This document shows, one piece after another, positions 8,197-17,826 of a DNA stretch of 64,000 nucleotides. The translations under genes and the position numbers were made by a program. The notes under the pieces are model-generated. The model ran no database searches and had not been told where the DNA came from. It saw nothing but the letters and a program-made list of their open reading frames with translations. Position 1 is the stretch's first letter; every line of letters starts with the position of its first letter. The stretch is from Rhodobiaceae bacterium (GTDB lineage: Bacteria; Pseudomonadota; Alphaproteobacteria; Rhizobiales; Tepidamorphaceae), in NCBI GenBank assembly GCA_020637855.1, contig JACKJR010000005.1, positions 102,550 through 166,549 on the forward strand, written 5' to 3'.

Positions 8197-10005
8197 TTAG
8201 TGCGACGAACCCAGAATGGTCTCGCCGCTCGGGATACGGGTATCGTCGACCATCTTCTGAATCTCGGCGGAAGGCGCCGGGGTCAGAAGGCTGACGACGA
8301 TCATGCAGATCAGGCTGACCGGCATGCCGATGATACCGAAGCGGATGTGGTCGATGCCCCACCACGGTGCCATGCCGCCGGCATAGACCATGTAGAGGTA
8401 CCACGAACCGACGCAGAAACCGCCGACCATGCCGGCGATGGCGCCGGCCTTGTTGGCACGCTTCCACCACACGCCGAGAACCAGCGGGAAGAACAGGCCG
8501 GAGCAGGCAAAGTCGAATGCCCATGCCACGGAGCCGAGAATTCCCGTCAGTCTCAGTGATGCGACGGCCGCGCCTGCCGCGCCGATGAACAGCAGCAGGA
8601 CACGTGCAACGATCAGGCGCTTCCTGGTGTCCGCCTTCGGGTCGATGATCTTGTAGTAGAGATCATGCGACAGCGCGTTGGCGATCGCCAGCAGCAGACC
8701 ATCGGCGGTCGACATGGCAGCCGCCAGGCCGCCGGCAGCCACGAGGCCGGAGATCACGTAGGGAAGCCCTGCGATTTCCGGAGTGGCGAGCACGACGATG
8801 TCGGGCCGCATGAAGAACTCGTTCAACTGAACGATTCCATCGCCGCTCTGGTCGGCAACCGCGAGCATGCCCACGGACGACCAGTGCTTGACCCATTCGA
8901 GGTTCGAGACTTCCTCGAAGGACTTGCCGATGACCGAGGTCGCAAGGTTCGGATCAAGCAGCTGCAGCTTCGTCAGCGTGGCAAGAGCCGGTGCCGAGAA
9001 GTACAGGAAGAAGATGAACAGCAGCGACCAACCGACCGAACGGCGAGCCGCACGGACGGACGGGGTGGTGAAGTAACGCATCAGGATGTGGGGCAGCGAA
9101 GCCGTGCCGCACATCATGCAGATGGCGAGTGTAACCATTCCCCATTCGTTGCCGGCAGGCGAGTTCTGCGGCGTGGTGAGCACCCTGACGCCCTTGACGC
9201 CAACGTCCCCTGCAGCCTTGCTCAGTCCGTACTGCGCTTCCAGCTCGGCAATGCGGTGCACCGCGCCACCATAGGAGAAGTGCGGAATGATGCCGAAGCC
9301 CTGCTTGTTGGACATCCAGATGATCGGCGTCAGATAGGCGATGATCAGCACGATGTACTGGGCCACCTGGGTCCAGGTCACGCCGCGCATACCACCGAGC
9401 ATCGAACACACGAAGATGCCGAGAAGGCCCATCCACACGCCGAGTTCGAACGGAACGCCGAGCGTTTGTGCGGCAATCGTTCCCGTCGCGTTGATCTGTG
9501 CCGTCACGTAGGTGAACGAAGCCACCACGAGAACGACGATCGCGCAGAAACGGGCAAGGTTGCCGCCGTAACGGGTGCCGATGAAGTCGGGAACCGTATA
9601 GCAGCCAAACTTGCGCAGGTACGGCGCCATCAGCGAGTTGACGAGCACGTAGCCGCCCGTCCAGCCGATGATGAACCCGAGATACGGGTAACCGCCGAAG
9701 TAGACGCCGCCGGCGAGTGCCACGAACGATGCGCCGGACATCCAGTCCGCCGCCGTGGCCATGCCGTTGTAGAGCGCCGGAACTTCGCGTCCCGCCACGT
9801 AGTAGGCTGATGCCTCAGCCGTGCGCGACAGGTAGCCGATGATGGCATAGATCGCGATGGTGAAGCACAGGAAGCCGATGCCAATGGCTTTCGCGCCGGC
9901 ACCCATCTTCTCGAACACCGCCATCAGAACGAAGAATGCGAGGAAGCCAAGCGTGTACAGCGCGTACACCTTGGCCAGATTATCGGTAAATTTTCCCTTG
10001 ATCAT
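8197..10005 (-). CDS. Sodium:solute symporter, ActP-like (DUF4212-associated subfamily)
   Basis: 602-residue member of the SLC5/SSS family with 13-14 hydrophobic segments, likely a Na+- or H+-coupled importer of acetate or a similar short carboxylate. SSS motifs are seen in AADWMSGASFVALAGG, in PDFIGTRYGG and in the GLAAAMSTADGLLLAIANALSHD region. A segment of about 50 residues with acidic loops near 380-420 is typical of the subfamily that travels with DUF4212. The DUF4212 gene lies 9 bases upstream on the same strand, and the CrbS/CrbR-type regulators lie 0.4 kb further on. The substrate is inferred from family and context only. Confidence 0.9.
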   Translation of the reverse strand: MIKGKFTDNLAKVYALYTLGFLAFFVLMAVFEKMGAGAKAIGIGFLCFTIAIYAIIGYLSRTAEASAYYVAGREVPALYNGMATAADWMSGASFVALAGGVYFGGYPYLGFIIGWTGGYVLVNSLMAPYLRKFGCYTVPDFIGTRYGGNLARFCAIVVLVVASFTYVTAQINATGTIAAQTLGVPFELGVWMGLLGIFVCSMLGGMRGVTWTQVAQYIVLIIAYLTPIIWMSNKQGFGIIPHFSYGGAVHRIAELEAQYGLSKAAGDVGVKGVRVLTTPQNSPAGNEWGMVTLAICMMCGTASLPHILMRYFTTPSVRAARRSVGWSLLFIFFLYFSAPALATLTKLQLLDPNLATSVIGKSFEEVSNLEWVKHWSSVGMLAVADQSGDGIVQLNEFFMRPDIVVLATPEIAGLPYVISGLVAAGGLAAAMSTADGLLLAIANALSHDLYYKIIDPKADTRKRLIVARVLLLFIGAAGAAVASLRLTGILGSVAWAFDFACSGLFFPLVLGVWWKRANKAGAIAGMVGGFCVGSWYLYMVYAGGMAPWWGIDHIRFGIIGMPVSLICMIVVSLLTPAPSAEIQKMVDDTRIPSGETILGSSH

Positions 10006-10014
10006 GACGCCCCC

Positions 10015-10275
10015 CTATTCGTCCGCGACGCCGAACTCTTCATCGATCGCATCCTGGCGCCAGTTCTGGAACCAGATGAGAACGACGAAGCCGATCAGCG
10101 ACCCCTGGACACACATGTAGTAGCCCAGCGGGAAGCCCAGGAAGTTCATCGAGTTAAGAGAATTTGTAATCCAAGGCACGACCATTGAGAGAATGAACCA
10201 CACAATCAGCACCAGAATGGTCAGATTGCGGGTCTTCTCCCAATGCCGCGCAGCTGCGTCGGCATTGGCAGACAT
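10015..10275 (-). CDS. DUF4212 small subunit of the symporter
   Basis: 86-residue membrane protein with two hydrophobic helices, matching DUF4212: HWEKTRNLTILVLIVWF at the start, and GFPLGYYMCVQGSLIGFV before the last helix. Genes of this family almost always sit directly before the ActP-like symporter and are thought to be an accessory subunit. The ATG at 10275 is preferred over 10293 because GGAGGAAA lies just upstream of it. The two genes form one transcription unit. Confidence 0.88.
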   Translation of the reverse strand: MSANADAAARHWEKTRNLTILVLIVWFILSMVVPWITNSLNSMNFLGFPLGYYMCVQGSLIGFVVLIWFQNWRQDAIDEEFGVADE

Positions 10276-10435
10276 TCGGGTTTCCTCCCCCACTTTAATT
10301 ACGTACCGACTAGCACGGCACGATAAAACACTGCCCGGACTCCCGGCACAGTGTCGGAAGAATACTTGTAAGCCCGATCACATGGCTTATGAATAAGACC
10401 ATGGTAGCGGTCTGTTAATTATTGGCTCCGGTGGA

Positions 10436-11098
10436 ATGTTTGCCTTTCTGAAAAACAGTACGGAATTCATGCGTGAGTTTGCCGGGCGTCTTGTTTCCGG
10501 GCGGGATTCGGGCGCCTTGGCGGATGCCGCGAGCCTTTGTTATTTCGCCCGCACCCGCGCCGCCTACGTCACCCAGAAGAAGCTCTACGAATACGTCAAG
10601 GCTCGCATGGGCACGAGCTATCCGCGCAACTTCGAGAATGACGATTTCATCGCGTCCATGAACATTGCCAAGATGCATGTCTTCGCCGCAGGTCTCGCCG
10701 ACATGACCATGTTTGCCGTTGCCAACGGCACGGATCGGACGAGCCTGAGCGATGATGACCGCGCCGTCATCGCCCGCCAGTGTTATGTTGCCGGGCTCGA
10801 CGAGAACGACGACGGCAACGTGGTGCCCGAACATCGTGATGAATGGATGGCGGCCCTCGATGACCGTATGGGCGGCGCGGTCTGGCGTGTGACCGGGGCC
10901 GACGAACACCATTTCACCCAGAGTCCGAAGGCGTTGGTGAAATGGGCGCCGATTACTGATTCGCTCAAGAAGTATGATGTCGACATCGTGGAAAATTCGA
11001 TCCGTTTCGCCTGGCAGGAAGTGCGGAGCGATTTCTTCAAGCGGGTCGATCCGCAGGCGATTGCGGCATCATGGCTGAACAGCGGGGATAACCGCTGA
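10436..11098 (+). CDS. Conserved hypothetical protein
   Basis: 220 residues, mainly alpha-helical by composition, with no signal peptide and no membrane segment. No family is recognised and no catalytic motif stands out; the central part (FENDDFIASMNIAKMHVFAAGLAD) looks well-ordered. The start is uncertain: the first ATG has a purine-rich stretch too close to it, and an internal ATG at 10469 is possible. It runs into the response regulator gene, which starts 22 bases after its stop, so the two are probably co-transcribed and it may belong to the carboxylate-sensing module. Confidence 0.7.
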   Translation: MFAFLKNSTEFMREFAGRLVSGRDSGALADAASLCYFARTRAAYVTQKKLYEYVKARMGTSYPRNFENDDFIASMNIAKMHVFAAGLADMTMFAVANGTDRTSLSDDDRAVIARQCYVAGLDENDDGNVVPEHRDEWMAALDDRMGGAVWRVTGADEHHFTQSPKALVKWAPITDSLKKYDVDIVENSIRFAWQEVRSDFFKRVDPQAIAASWLNSGDNR

Positions 11099-11120
11099 CA
11101 ATACAGGGGGAGGAACGCGC

Positions 11121-11834
11121 GTGAACGCGATAGGTAACGAAGCCTCGGGCGGGGCAAGGCTTGTTATTGCGGATGACCATCCGCTTTTTCGGGATGCCTT
11201 GCGGCAAGCGCTTTTGAATGGGGCAGGCGGGGACGCCGACGTTTCTATCGGGGAAGTGAAGGAGGCCGGCTCGATCGATGACGTGATGTCGGAGCTTTCC
11301 GAAAACCCGGGTACCGACCTCGTCCTGCTCGATCTCACCATGCCGGGTGTGCGCGGCCTTTCGGGCCTGATGAATCTGAGAGCCCGTTTTCCCGATGTTC
11401 CCGTCGTCGTGGTTTCCGCCAGCGATGATCCGGCCGTGGTCCGCCGCTGTGCGGATTTCGGCGCATCGGGCTTTATCCCCAAGTCCCTGCAGGTCGCGGA
11501 GATGCGCGGGGCCGTTGCAAGCGTCATAGACGGTGGCGAGTGGTTTCCGCCGGACATCGACCTTGCCACGGAAGACGAGAATGAACTTGCCGACATCGCT
11601 CACCGGCTTGCCACACTGACGCCGCAGCAGGTGCGGGTCCTGATGATGCTCGGCGAGGGGCTGCTCAACAAGCAGATCGCTTATGAGTTGAGCGTTTCGG
11701 AGGCGACGGTGAAAGCGCACGTCTCCGCCATTCTTCAGAAGCTGGGTGCTGATAGCCGGACCCAGGCCGTCATCATGGTCAACCGCATAGATGCGCTTCA
11801 GCGCGACGCCTTCCCTCTGACCGAGGCTGACTGA
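11121..11834 (+). CDS. LuxR/NarL-family response regulator, CrbR-like
   Basis: 237-residue two-component regulator. The receiver domain carries the acidic pair in IADDHPLF (about 18-19) and phospho-acceptor Asp71 in LVLLDLTMPG. The C-terminal LuxR-type helix-turn-helix runs from LTPQQVRVL to LGADSRTQAV. It starts with GTG behind a strong GGGGGAGGA. It faces the hybrid kinase gene tail to tail with 16 bases between, and stands near the DUF4212-symporter pair. In Vibrio and Pseudomonas the CrbS/CrbR pair activates acetyl-CoA synthetase and acetate uptake genes; by family and context this is the matching regulator. No acs gene is in the window. Confidence 0.88.
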   Translation: MNAIGNEASGGARLVIADDHPLFRDALRQALLNGAGGDADVSIGEVKEAGSIDDVMSELSENPGTDLVLLDLTMPGVRGLSGLMNLRARFPDVPVVVVSASDDPAVVRRCADFGASGFIPKSLQVAEMRGAVASVIDGGEWFPPDIDLATEDENELADIAHRLATLTPQQVRVLMMLGEGLLNKQIAYELSVSEATVKAHVSAILQKLGADSRTQAVIMVNRIDALQRDAFPLTEAD

Positions 11835-11850
11835 AGCTGTCAGCGTGGGC

Positions 11851-14800
11851 TCACTCCGCGGCTTCGCGCCGTGAATAGCGCGAAAGCACAGCCCGCAAAG
11901 CCGCAGGCTTGACCGGTTTGTGCAGCACCACTGCATCCTGTGCTTCCGCGGCATCGCGCACTTCGGGGGAGCGGTCTGCCGTCAGCAGGATGACCGGAAT
12001 GTCCGCGCCCAGCTTCCAGCGCAGGGTCTTGGCAACATCCAGGCCGGTGCCGCTGTCGAGATGATAGTCCACGATCAGGACGTCGGGCGAAGGTGCCGGC
12101 GGACGGATGGCGACAAGTGCCTTCTGCTGGGACTGGGCCGTTCGCACACCGCATCCCCATCCGCCAAGAAGCGCTGCCATGCCATCGAGAATCTTCGGCT
12201 CGTTGTCGACGCAAAGAACGTTGAGCGGCATCAGCCGGCTGCGGTTCTGCCGGACATCCGGCGCCGAAACAACGCTTGGTGCTCCCGCCACGACCGGCAG
12301 TTCTATGGCAAACATCGACCCGTGCCCCGGGGTGGACCGGATATCGACATTGGTGCCCAGCAGCCGCGCCATGCGTTCCACGATCGAGAGCCCGAGTCCC
12401 AGGCCGCGAGCCATTTTTTCCGCGCCATCGAGCCGCTTGAACTCATGGAACACGGCTTCGCGCTGGCTGTCGGGAATGCCCTCGCCCGTATCGTAGACAG
12501 CAACCACGAGCCGCCCGTTCTTGCGCCGGCAGCCAACCAGAACCCGGCCCTTGCGGGTGTATTTGATTGCGTTGGAGATCAGGTTTTGCAGCAGCCGGCG
12601 GACGAACCGGCGGTCGCTGCGCACGCTGACGGAACAAGGCAAAATCCGCAGATCGAGCCCCTTTTCCTCGGCCATCGCCGCGAATTCGATCCGAAGCGGC
12701 TTGAGAAGGTCTTCGATGCTGAAAACTGAGTATTCCGGTTTCATCGCGCCGGCATCGAGACGCGATATGTCCAGCAGGGTCGAAAGGATTTCCTCCACAG
12801 CTTCCAGTGATCCATCGATGTTTTCGGCAATCCGCCGCTCCTCGGGGCGCATCCTGCGTTCCACAAGACTGGATACGTAGAGCCGCGCCGCGTTGAGAGG
12901 CTGCAGAATGTCGTGGCCGGCAGCGGCCAGGAATCGCGTTTTGTCGGCATTGGCGTTTTCAGCCGTCGCGCGCGCCTGCTCCAGTTCCGCGTTGAGGCGC
13001 GTCAGCGCCTCGGTGCGTTCACGCACGCGTTTTTCAAGCGTCTCGTTTGCCGCCGCCAATTCCCGCGCTGTGCGCACCCGGTCGGTTACGTCGGATACTG
13101 TCAGCACCAGCCCGCCATCGGGCATGGAATCGGGGCGAAACTCGATCACCTGGCCGGTTGGCGTCTGCTTCGTCTGGAAGACTTCGCCGCGCACGGTGCC
13201 GCGCAGACGCTCATCGATCAACGCCTCTCCGACACCGCCGCCGCGGTCGGCTTGCGGTAACGAGTAGCGGTAGATATCGGCGAGCGTCGTGCCGACCTGG
13301 CCGAAAATGGGCGGCAGATCGAGTGACGTACGGAATTGCCGGTTCCAGCAAATCAAACGCAGATCCCGGTCGAAGACGCCGATACCCTGGTGCACGTGAT
13401 CGAGTGCGGACTGCAGCAGGTCGCGATTGTATTGCAGCGCGGCGGAAGCATCATCGAGAAGCTTGCGGGCCGACTGGCTGCCGGCATTGCGCTTTTCCAG
13501 CAGCAGGGACAGCGCCACGCGTGCCGATGCGGCACCGATCGCGCTGGCGAGCACCCGCTCCGCGTAGCGCACGAGATGGACATCCGCCTCCGAACCCGGC
13601 TCCAGTGTCTGCCCGCGTTCGTCGGCAAAGGATTCCAGATGGCGCCGGGCGCGCTCGTCGCCGAGATAACGTGCGATCGTCTCGCCGATATCGCTGACGC
13701 GAAGGCTCGTGCGCGACAGGCGGATGCCCTGCGGGATAGGACGCAGGTCTTCCGGCACGAACTGGCTCGCTTGCAGCCGCTCGATGGCTTCCGACTGCCG
13801 CAGGATGGACACCACGACATAAGCGAGCACATTGAAGACCAGGCTCCAGAACACCCCGTGGGTCAGCGGCGTGAATTCGATGCCGAACAGCTGCAAAGGG
13901 CGCAGGAAGGCGAACCCGAACAAACCATCTTCGAGGATGGTGCGTGGCAGCAGGCCGGCTGTAACAAGGTTCGGAACCAGCAGGGTGAATGCCCACACGG
14001 TAATGCCTGCCGCCATTCCCGCCATCGCTCCGTAGGCGGTTGCGCGCCGCCACACCAGGCCGATGAAGAAAGCCGGGGCAAGTTGCGCGATTGCCGCGAA
14101 AGACACCAGGCCGATGGAGGCCAGTGCCGCGTTGCCGGCGATCACCCGGTAATAAGCATAGGCGAGGATCAGCAATACGAAAATGGCGCCCCGGCGAATG
14201 AACAGCAGCTTCGGGCCGAGTGCTGCGTCGGGCGATTGCATGTCCGCGCGCCGCAGCAGTACCGGCGCCACAAGATCGTTGCAGACCATGATGGCGAGCG
14301 CCACGCTGGCGACGATCACCATCGCGGTTGCTGCCGACAGGCCCCCGACAAAGGCCGCGATCGTCATCAGATTGGCATTTGCGGTCATCGGAAGCAGCAG
14401 GACGAACATGTCTGGATTGAAGTCGGATTTCCCGAACAGCAGCACGCCCGCGGCCGCGATCGGGACGACGAACAGATTGATCATGACGAGATAGAGCGGA
14501 AACAGCCACGCGGCCGCGCGGGCTTCTTTTTCCGTGTTGTTCTCAACCACTGCGACATGGAACTGGCGCGGCAGCAGGAGAGAACAGACAAAGCTGAGGA
14601 AGATCATGGTCAGCCACGGCCCGCCAGCCGGGGCGCTCGTGAACCTTTCCGACACCTCCGGGTTTTCCGACATGGCGCGCATCAGCTCGCCGGGGCCATC
14701 ATACATCGAATAGATCACGAACAGGCCGACGGCGAGAAAGGTCAGCAGCTTGATGAGGGATTCGGCCGCGATCGCCAGCATCAGCCCGTGCTGGTGCTCC

Positions 14801-15360
14801 GTTGCATCGATGTGGCGTGTTCCAAACAGGATCGCGAACATCGCCAGCATAAGCGTCACGAACAACGCGATGTCGCCGAAGACAGGTACCGGGGTGCTCG
14901 TCCCGTCGATGCTCAGGTAGGCGACCATCGTCGTCAGGGATTCCGAGACCGCCTTGAGCTGCAACGAGATGTAGGGGATCGCGCCGATCATTGCGATCAG
15001 GGTCACTATGGCGGCGACGCCCTGGCTCTTGCCGTAGCGCGACGCGATGAAGTCGGCCACCGAGGTGATGTTGTGTGTTTTTGCAAGCCGGATGACGCGG
15101 CGCAGCAGCAGGTAGCCTGCTCCGACCATGAGTGCCGGACCGATGTAGATCGTCAGGAAGTCCCAGCCTTGCCGGCTTGCAAGGCCAACGCTGCCGAAGA
15201 ATGTCCAGGATGTGCAATAGACGCCGAGCGTCAGCGCATAGATCAGCGGGCGGCCGCGCTCCCAGGCGCCATTCTGCGCCATGCGGTCGCCATAGCTCGC
15301 CACGGCAAAAAGGAAGCCGAGATAAACGATCGCGATGACGACGACGACCCAGCCCTGCAT
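11851..15360 (-). CDS. Transporter-like hybrid sensor histidine kinase (SLC5-STAC-PAS-HisKA-HATPase-REC), CrbS-like
   Basis: 1169 residues. Residues 1 to about 500 are a 12-13 helix SSS/SLC5 transporter-like domain. A soluble linker of STAC type follows (about 530-640), then a PAS region (around 650-760, DHVHQGIGVFDRDLRL), a long coiled coil, a HisKA domain with His816 in AAGHDILQPLNA, a HATPase (NLISNAIKYT, DTGEGI, GLGLGLSIV), and a receiver domain with Asp1098 in LIVDYHLDSG. It is probably an inner-membrane sensor coupling carboxylate binding or transport to phosphorelay onto the LuxR-type regulator beside it. Length and order match the CrbS family. It is divergent from the exonuclease-CBS-DUF294 gene. 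Confidence 0.92.
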   Translation of the reverse strand: MQGWVVVVIAIVYLGFLFAVASYGDRMAQNGAWERGRPLIYALTLGVYCTSWTFFGSVGLASRQGWDFLTIYIGPALMVGAGYLLLRRVIRLAKTHNITSVADFIASRYGKSQGVAAIVTLIAMIGAIPYISLQLKAVSESLTTMVAYLSIDGTSTPVPVFGDIALFVTLMLAMFAILFGTRHIDATEHQHGLMLAIAAESLIKLLTFLAVGLFVIYSMYDGPGELMRAMSENPEVSERFTSAPAGGPWLTMIFLSFVCSLLLPRQFHVAVVENNTEKEARAAAWLFPLYLVMINLFVVPIAAAGVLLFGKSDFNPDMFVLLLPMTANANLMTIAAFVGGLSAATAMVIVASVALAIMVCNDLVAPVLLRRADMQSPDAALGPKLLFIRRGAIFVLLILAYAYYRVIAGNAALASIGLVSFAAIAQLAPAFFIGLVWRRATAYGAMAGMAAGITVWAFTLLVPNLVTAGLLPRTILEDGLFGFAFLRPLQLFGIEFTPLTHGVFWSLVFNVLAYVVVSILRQSEAIERLQASQFVPEDLRPIPQGIRLSRTSLRVSDIGETIARYLGDERARRHLESFADERGQTLEPGSEADVHLVRYAERVLASAIGAASARVALSLLLEKRNAGSQSARKLLDDASAALQYNRDLLQSALDHVHQGIGVFDRDLRLICWNRQFRTSLDLPPIFGQVGTTLADIYRYSLPQADRGGGVGEALIDERLRGTVRGEVFQTKQTPTGQVIEFRPDSMPDGGLVLTVSDVTDRVRTARELAAANETLEKRVRERTEALTRLNAELEQARATAENANADKTRFLAAAGHDILQPLNAARLYVSSLVERRMRPEERRIAENIDGSLEAVEEILSTLLDISRLDAGAMKPEYSVFSIEDLLKPLRIEFAAMAEEKGLDLRILPCSVSVRSDRRFVRRLLQNLISNAIKYTRKGRVLVGCRRKNGRLVVAVYDTGEGIPDSQREAVFHEFKRLDGAEKMARGLGLGLSIVERMARLLGTNVDIRSTPGHGSMFAIELPVVAGAPSVVSAPDVRQNRSRLMPLNVLCVDNEPKILDGMAALLGGWGCGVRTAQSQQKALVAIRPPAPSPDVLIVDYHLDSGTGLDVAKTLRWKLGADIPVILLTADRSPEVRDAAEAQDAVVLHKPVKPAALRAVLSRYSRREAAE

Positions 15361-15551
15361 GTCAACTCCGTCTGACTGGCATTAGGCCGCAAACGTGATC
15401 ACAAAGCCGCGCGCAAGTCCAATGCGGTGAAAGTCATCCGCTGCTTGTTCGACGTCAAAATTGGCTTCGACCAGACGCGTAGGTTTGTGCTCAAATGCTT
15501 CGATGCGGGTGCCTGCACAATGCAGGAACAACACGGGAGGAGGCATCCGGG

Positions 15552-17684
15552 ATGACCAGGCGAATTAGCGCCATACCCCTGTCTGCAATCGATGCGGTGG
15601 TCTTCGACACCGAAACCACCGGGCTCGATGTCAAGACCGCGCGCATCATCCAGATCGGCGGGGTCCGGCTGCATGAGGGTGAACTGGAGCCGGATGGCGA
15701 GCTGGAAACGTTCGTTGCGCCCGGCATTCCGGTGCCTCCGGACTCCACGAAAGTGCATGGCATTTCCGACGCCGATCTGGATGGTGCGCCGGCTTATGTT
15801 GAAGCCTGCAAGCGTTTCGACAGCTTCGCTGGCGAACGTATCCTGATAGGTCATTCGGTTGGGTTCGATCTCGCCGTCATGCAGGCGGAATCCGAACGTG
15901 CCGGCCTGAAATGGCAGCGGCCAAGAGCCCTTTGCACCCGCATGCTCGCGCAGGTGGTTCAACCCAATCTGCCGACCTACGACCTCGAAGCTTTGGCAAG
16001 CTGGCTGGGTGTCGAGCTTTCAGGCCGCCACAGCGCCATAGGCGATGCGCGCTCAACGGCCCGCATATTCTGTGCGCTGGTTCCCCGGCTGCTGGAGCGC
16101 AATGTGCGCACGCTTGCCGAAGCCGAAGCCGCCTGCGGACGCTTGTCCGCCGCTCTGGAGGAACAGTACAAGGCGGGATGGCATCTCCCGGTGCGCAGCG
16201 AAGAGGTGGTGCTGAGCGAGAAGGCGCTGGCGCGTGTCGACGCTTATCCCTACCGGCATCGCATTCGTGATCTGATGAGTAGCCCGCCAACGGTCCTGGG
16301 GCCGAAAACAACGCTCAAGGATGCCCTTGCGACGTTCGTGAACCGCAAGATCAGCTCGGTATTCGTCGGCGTTGAAGACGATCTGAATCGCAACAACACC
16401 GGCATTATCACAGAGCGGGATGTGTTGCGGGCCGTTGCAGAGGACGGTGGCGCTGCGCTGGACCACCCGATCGCCGACTACATGAACATGCCGCTCGAAA
16501 GCGTCTTCGCGGATGCGTATCTCTATCGTGCCATGGGGCGCATGTCCCGGTTGCGCATTCGCCACCTGGCGGTGATCGAGCCGGATGGCCGTGTCGTCGG
16601 TGCCATCAGCGCCCGCGATCTGCTCCGGTTGCGTACGACCGATGCGATTTCGCTTGGCGACGAGATCGACCGCGCACCCAGTGCCAAGGCTCTTGGGGTC
16701 GCTTTCGCCAGGCTTCCGGTCATAGCGCGCGGTCTTCGCAACGAGGATATCGAGGGGCGCGAAGTGGCCGGTGTCGTCAGCCGTGAACTCTGCGCCATGA
16801 CGCGCCGCGCCGCGGAACTGGCCGAAACATCCATGGAGCAGGAAGGTTATGGCGAGGCACCCGCCGCATACGCGGTGCTGGTGCTGGGATCAGGCGGCCG
16901 GGGCGAAAGCCTGTTGGCTGCCGATCAGGATAACGCCATCGTCCACGCAGACCTTTCCGACGCGGACAAGGAACGAGGGGATGCATGGTTCGCCGAGCTC
17001 GGCAAACGCATCGCGGATACGTTGCACGAAGCCGGCATCCCCTATTGCAAGGGCGGCATCATGGCCAGCAACGAACAATGGCGCGACAGCGTCAGTGGCT
17101 GGAAGTCGCGTGTGGATACGTGGATACGGCATTCAAAACCGGAAGACCTGCTCAATGTCGATATCTTCTACGACATGCGCGCCGTCCACGGCGATGCCGG
17201 ACTCGCGGACGAAATCTGGCGCTACGCCCATGAGCACGGCCATTCCGAGATACCCTTTCTCAAGCTGCTGGCCCAGCAGGCGGCGGGCTTTCAGCCCCCT
17301 CTCGGCCTTTTCGGCGGCTTCAAGACCGAGAACGGGCGTGTCGATCTCAAGAAGGGCGGATTGTTTCCCCTGGTCGCCAATGCCCGCGTTCTTTCGATCC
17401 GTCACGGTATCCTGCACCGTGCCACCCCTGACCGACTGAACGGCGTCAGGGCCCTCGAAATCGGTGCGGGCAACGACCTCGAGCGCGCTGTCGATGCCCA
17501 CGCAATCCTGCTCGATGCGATGCTTGACCAGCAGATCGACGACATCGAGCGTGGATTGCCGCCCAGCAATGCCGTTGAAGTGGCAAGCCTGTCAGCGCCG
17601 CAGCAGGAGCGTCTCAAGCGGGCACTCGGGAATCTTTCAAACCTCGACGAGATGGTGCGCGGGCTGCTTTTCGCCAAAACCTGA
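15552..17684 (+). CDS. Exonuclease-CBS-DUF294 nucleotidyltransferase-like fusion
   Basis: 710-residue fusion. Residues 14-190 are a DEDD 3'-5' exonuclease domain (VVFDTETTGLD with Asp19/Glu21, later HSVGFDLAVM, then GRHSAIGDARSTARI). Residues about 235-360 are a CBS pair (RDLMSSPPTVL, IITERDVLRAV, VVGAISARDLL). From about 440 there is a DUF294 nucleotidyltransferase-like core (GSGGRGES, then DQDNAIVH), followed by its helical C-terminal domain. CBS-DUF294 proteins and DnaQ-like exonucleases often occur as separate genes near ActP-type symporters; here they form one protein. The ATG at 15552 is chosen because GGGAGGAGG lies 8 bases before it. It may sense adenine nucleotides; the target is unknown. 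Confidence 0.88.
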   Translation: MTRRISAIPLSAIDAVVFDTETTGLDVKTARIIQIGGVRLHEGELEPDGELETFVAPGIPVPPDSTKVHGISDADLDGAPAYVEACKRFDSFAGERILIGHSVGFDLAVMQAESERAGLKWQRPRALCTRMLAQVVQPNLPTYDLEALASWLGVELSGRHSAIGDARSTARIFCALVPRLLERNVRTLAEAEAACGRLSAALEEQYKAGWHLPVRSEEVVLSEKALARVDAYPYRHRIRDLMSSPPTVLGPKTTLKDALATFVNRKISSVFVGVEDDLNRNNTGIITERDVLRAVAEDGGAALDHPIADYMNMPLESVFADAYLYRAMGRMSRLRIRHLAVIEPDGRVVGAISARDLLRLRTTDAISLGDEIDRAPSAKALGVAFARLPVIARGLRNEDIEGREVAGVVSRELCAMTRRAAELAETSMEQEGYGEAPAAYAVLVLGSGGRGESLLAADQDNAIVHADLSDADKERGDAWFAELGKRIADTLHEAGIPYCKGGIMASNEQWRDSVSGWKSRVDTWIRHSKPEDLLNVDIFYDMRAVHGDAGLADEIWRYAHEHGHSEIPFLKLLAQQAAGFQPPLGLFGGFKTENGRVDLKKGGLFPLVANARVLSIRHGILHRATPDRLNGVRALEIGAGNDLERAVDAHAILLDAMLDQQIDDIERGLPPSNAVEVASLSAPQQERLKRALGNLSNLDEMVRGLLFAKT

Positions 17685-17826
17685 CGTGATCGGCGCTATG
17701 CCGCCGCGGCCAGTCTGCGATGCAGAAAGTGGCTGGATCATTCGCGGTTCTGCAGGCACATATACGTATATGCGCAAGTCACAGGGTTGTTGAACCAGGT
17801 CGGAACATCAGGAGGCGATAGTTCAC

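Noticed and set aside
8665..9810. 381-codon plus-strand frame
   Set aside because: Shadow of the sodium/solute symporter gene; composition typical of reverse reading.
13336..15375. 679-codon frame on the plus strand
   Set aside because: It is antisense to the clearly coding transporter-kinase gene; the translation is rich in Arg, His, Gln and Asp with no motif, as expected for a shadow of GC-rich coding DNA.
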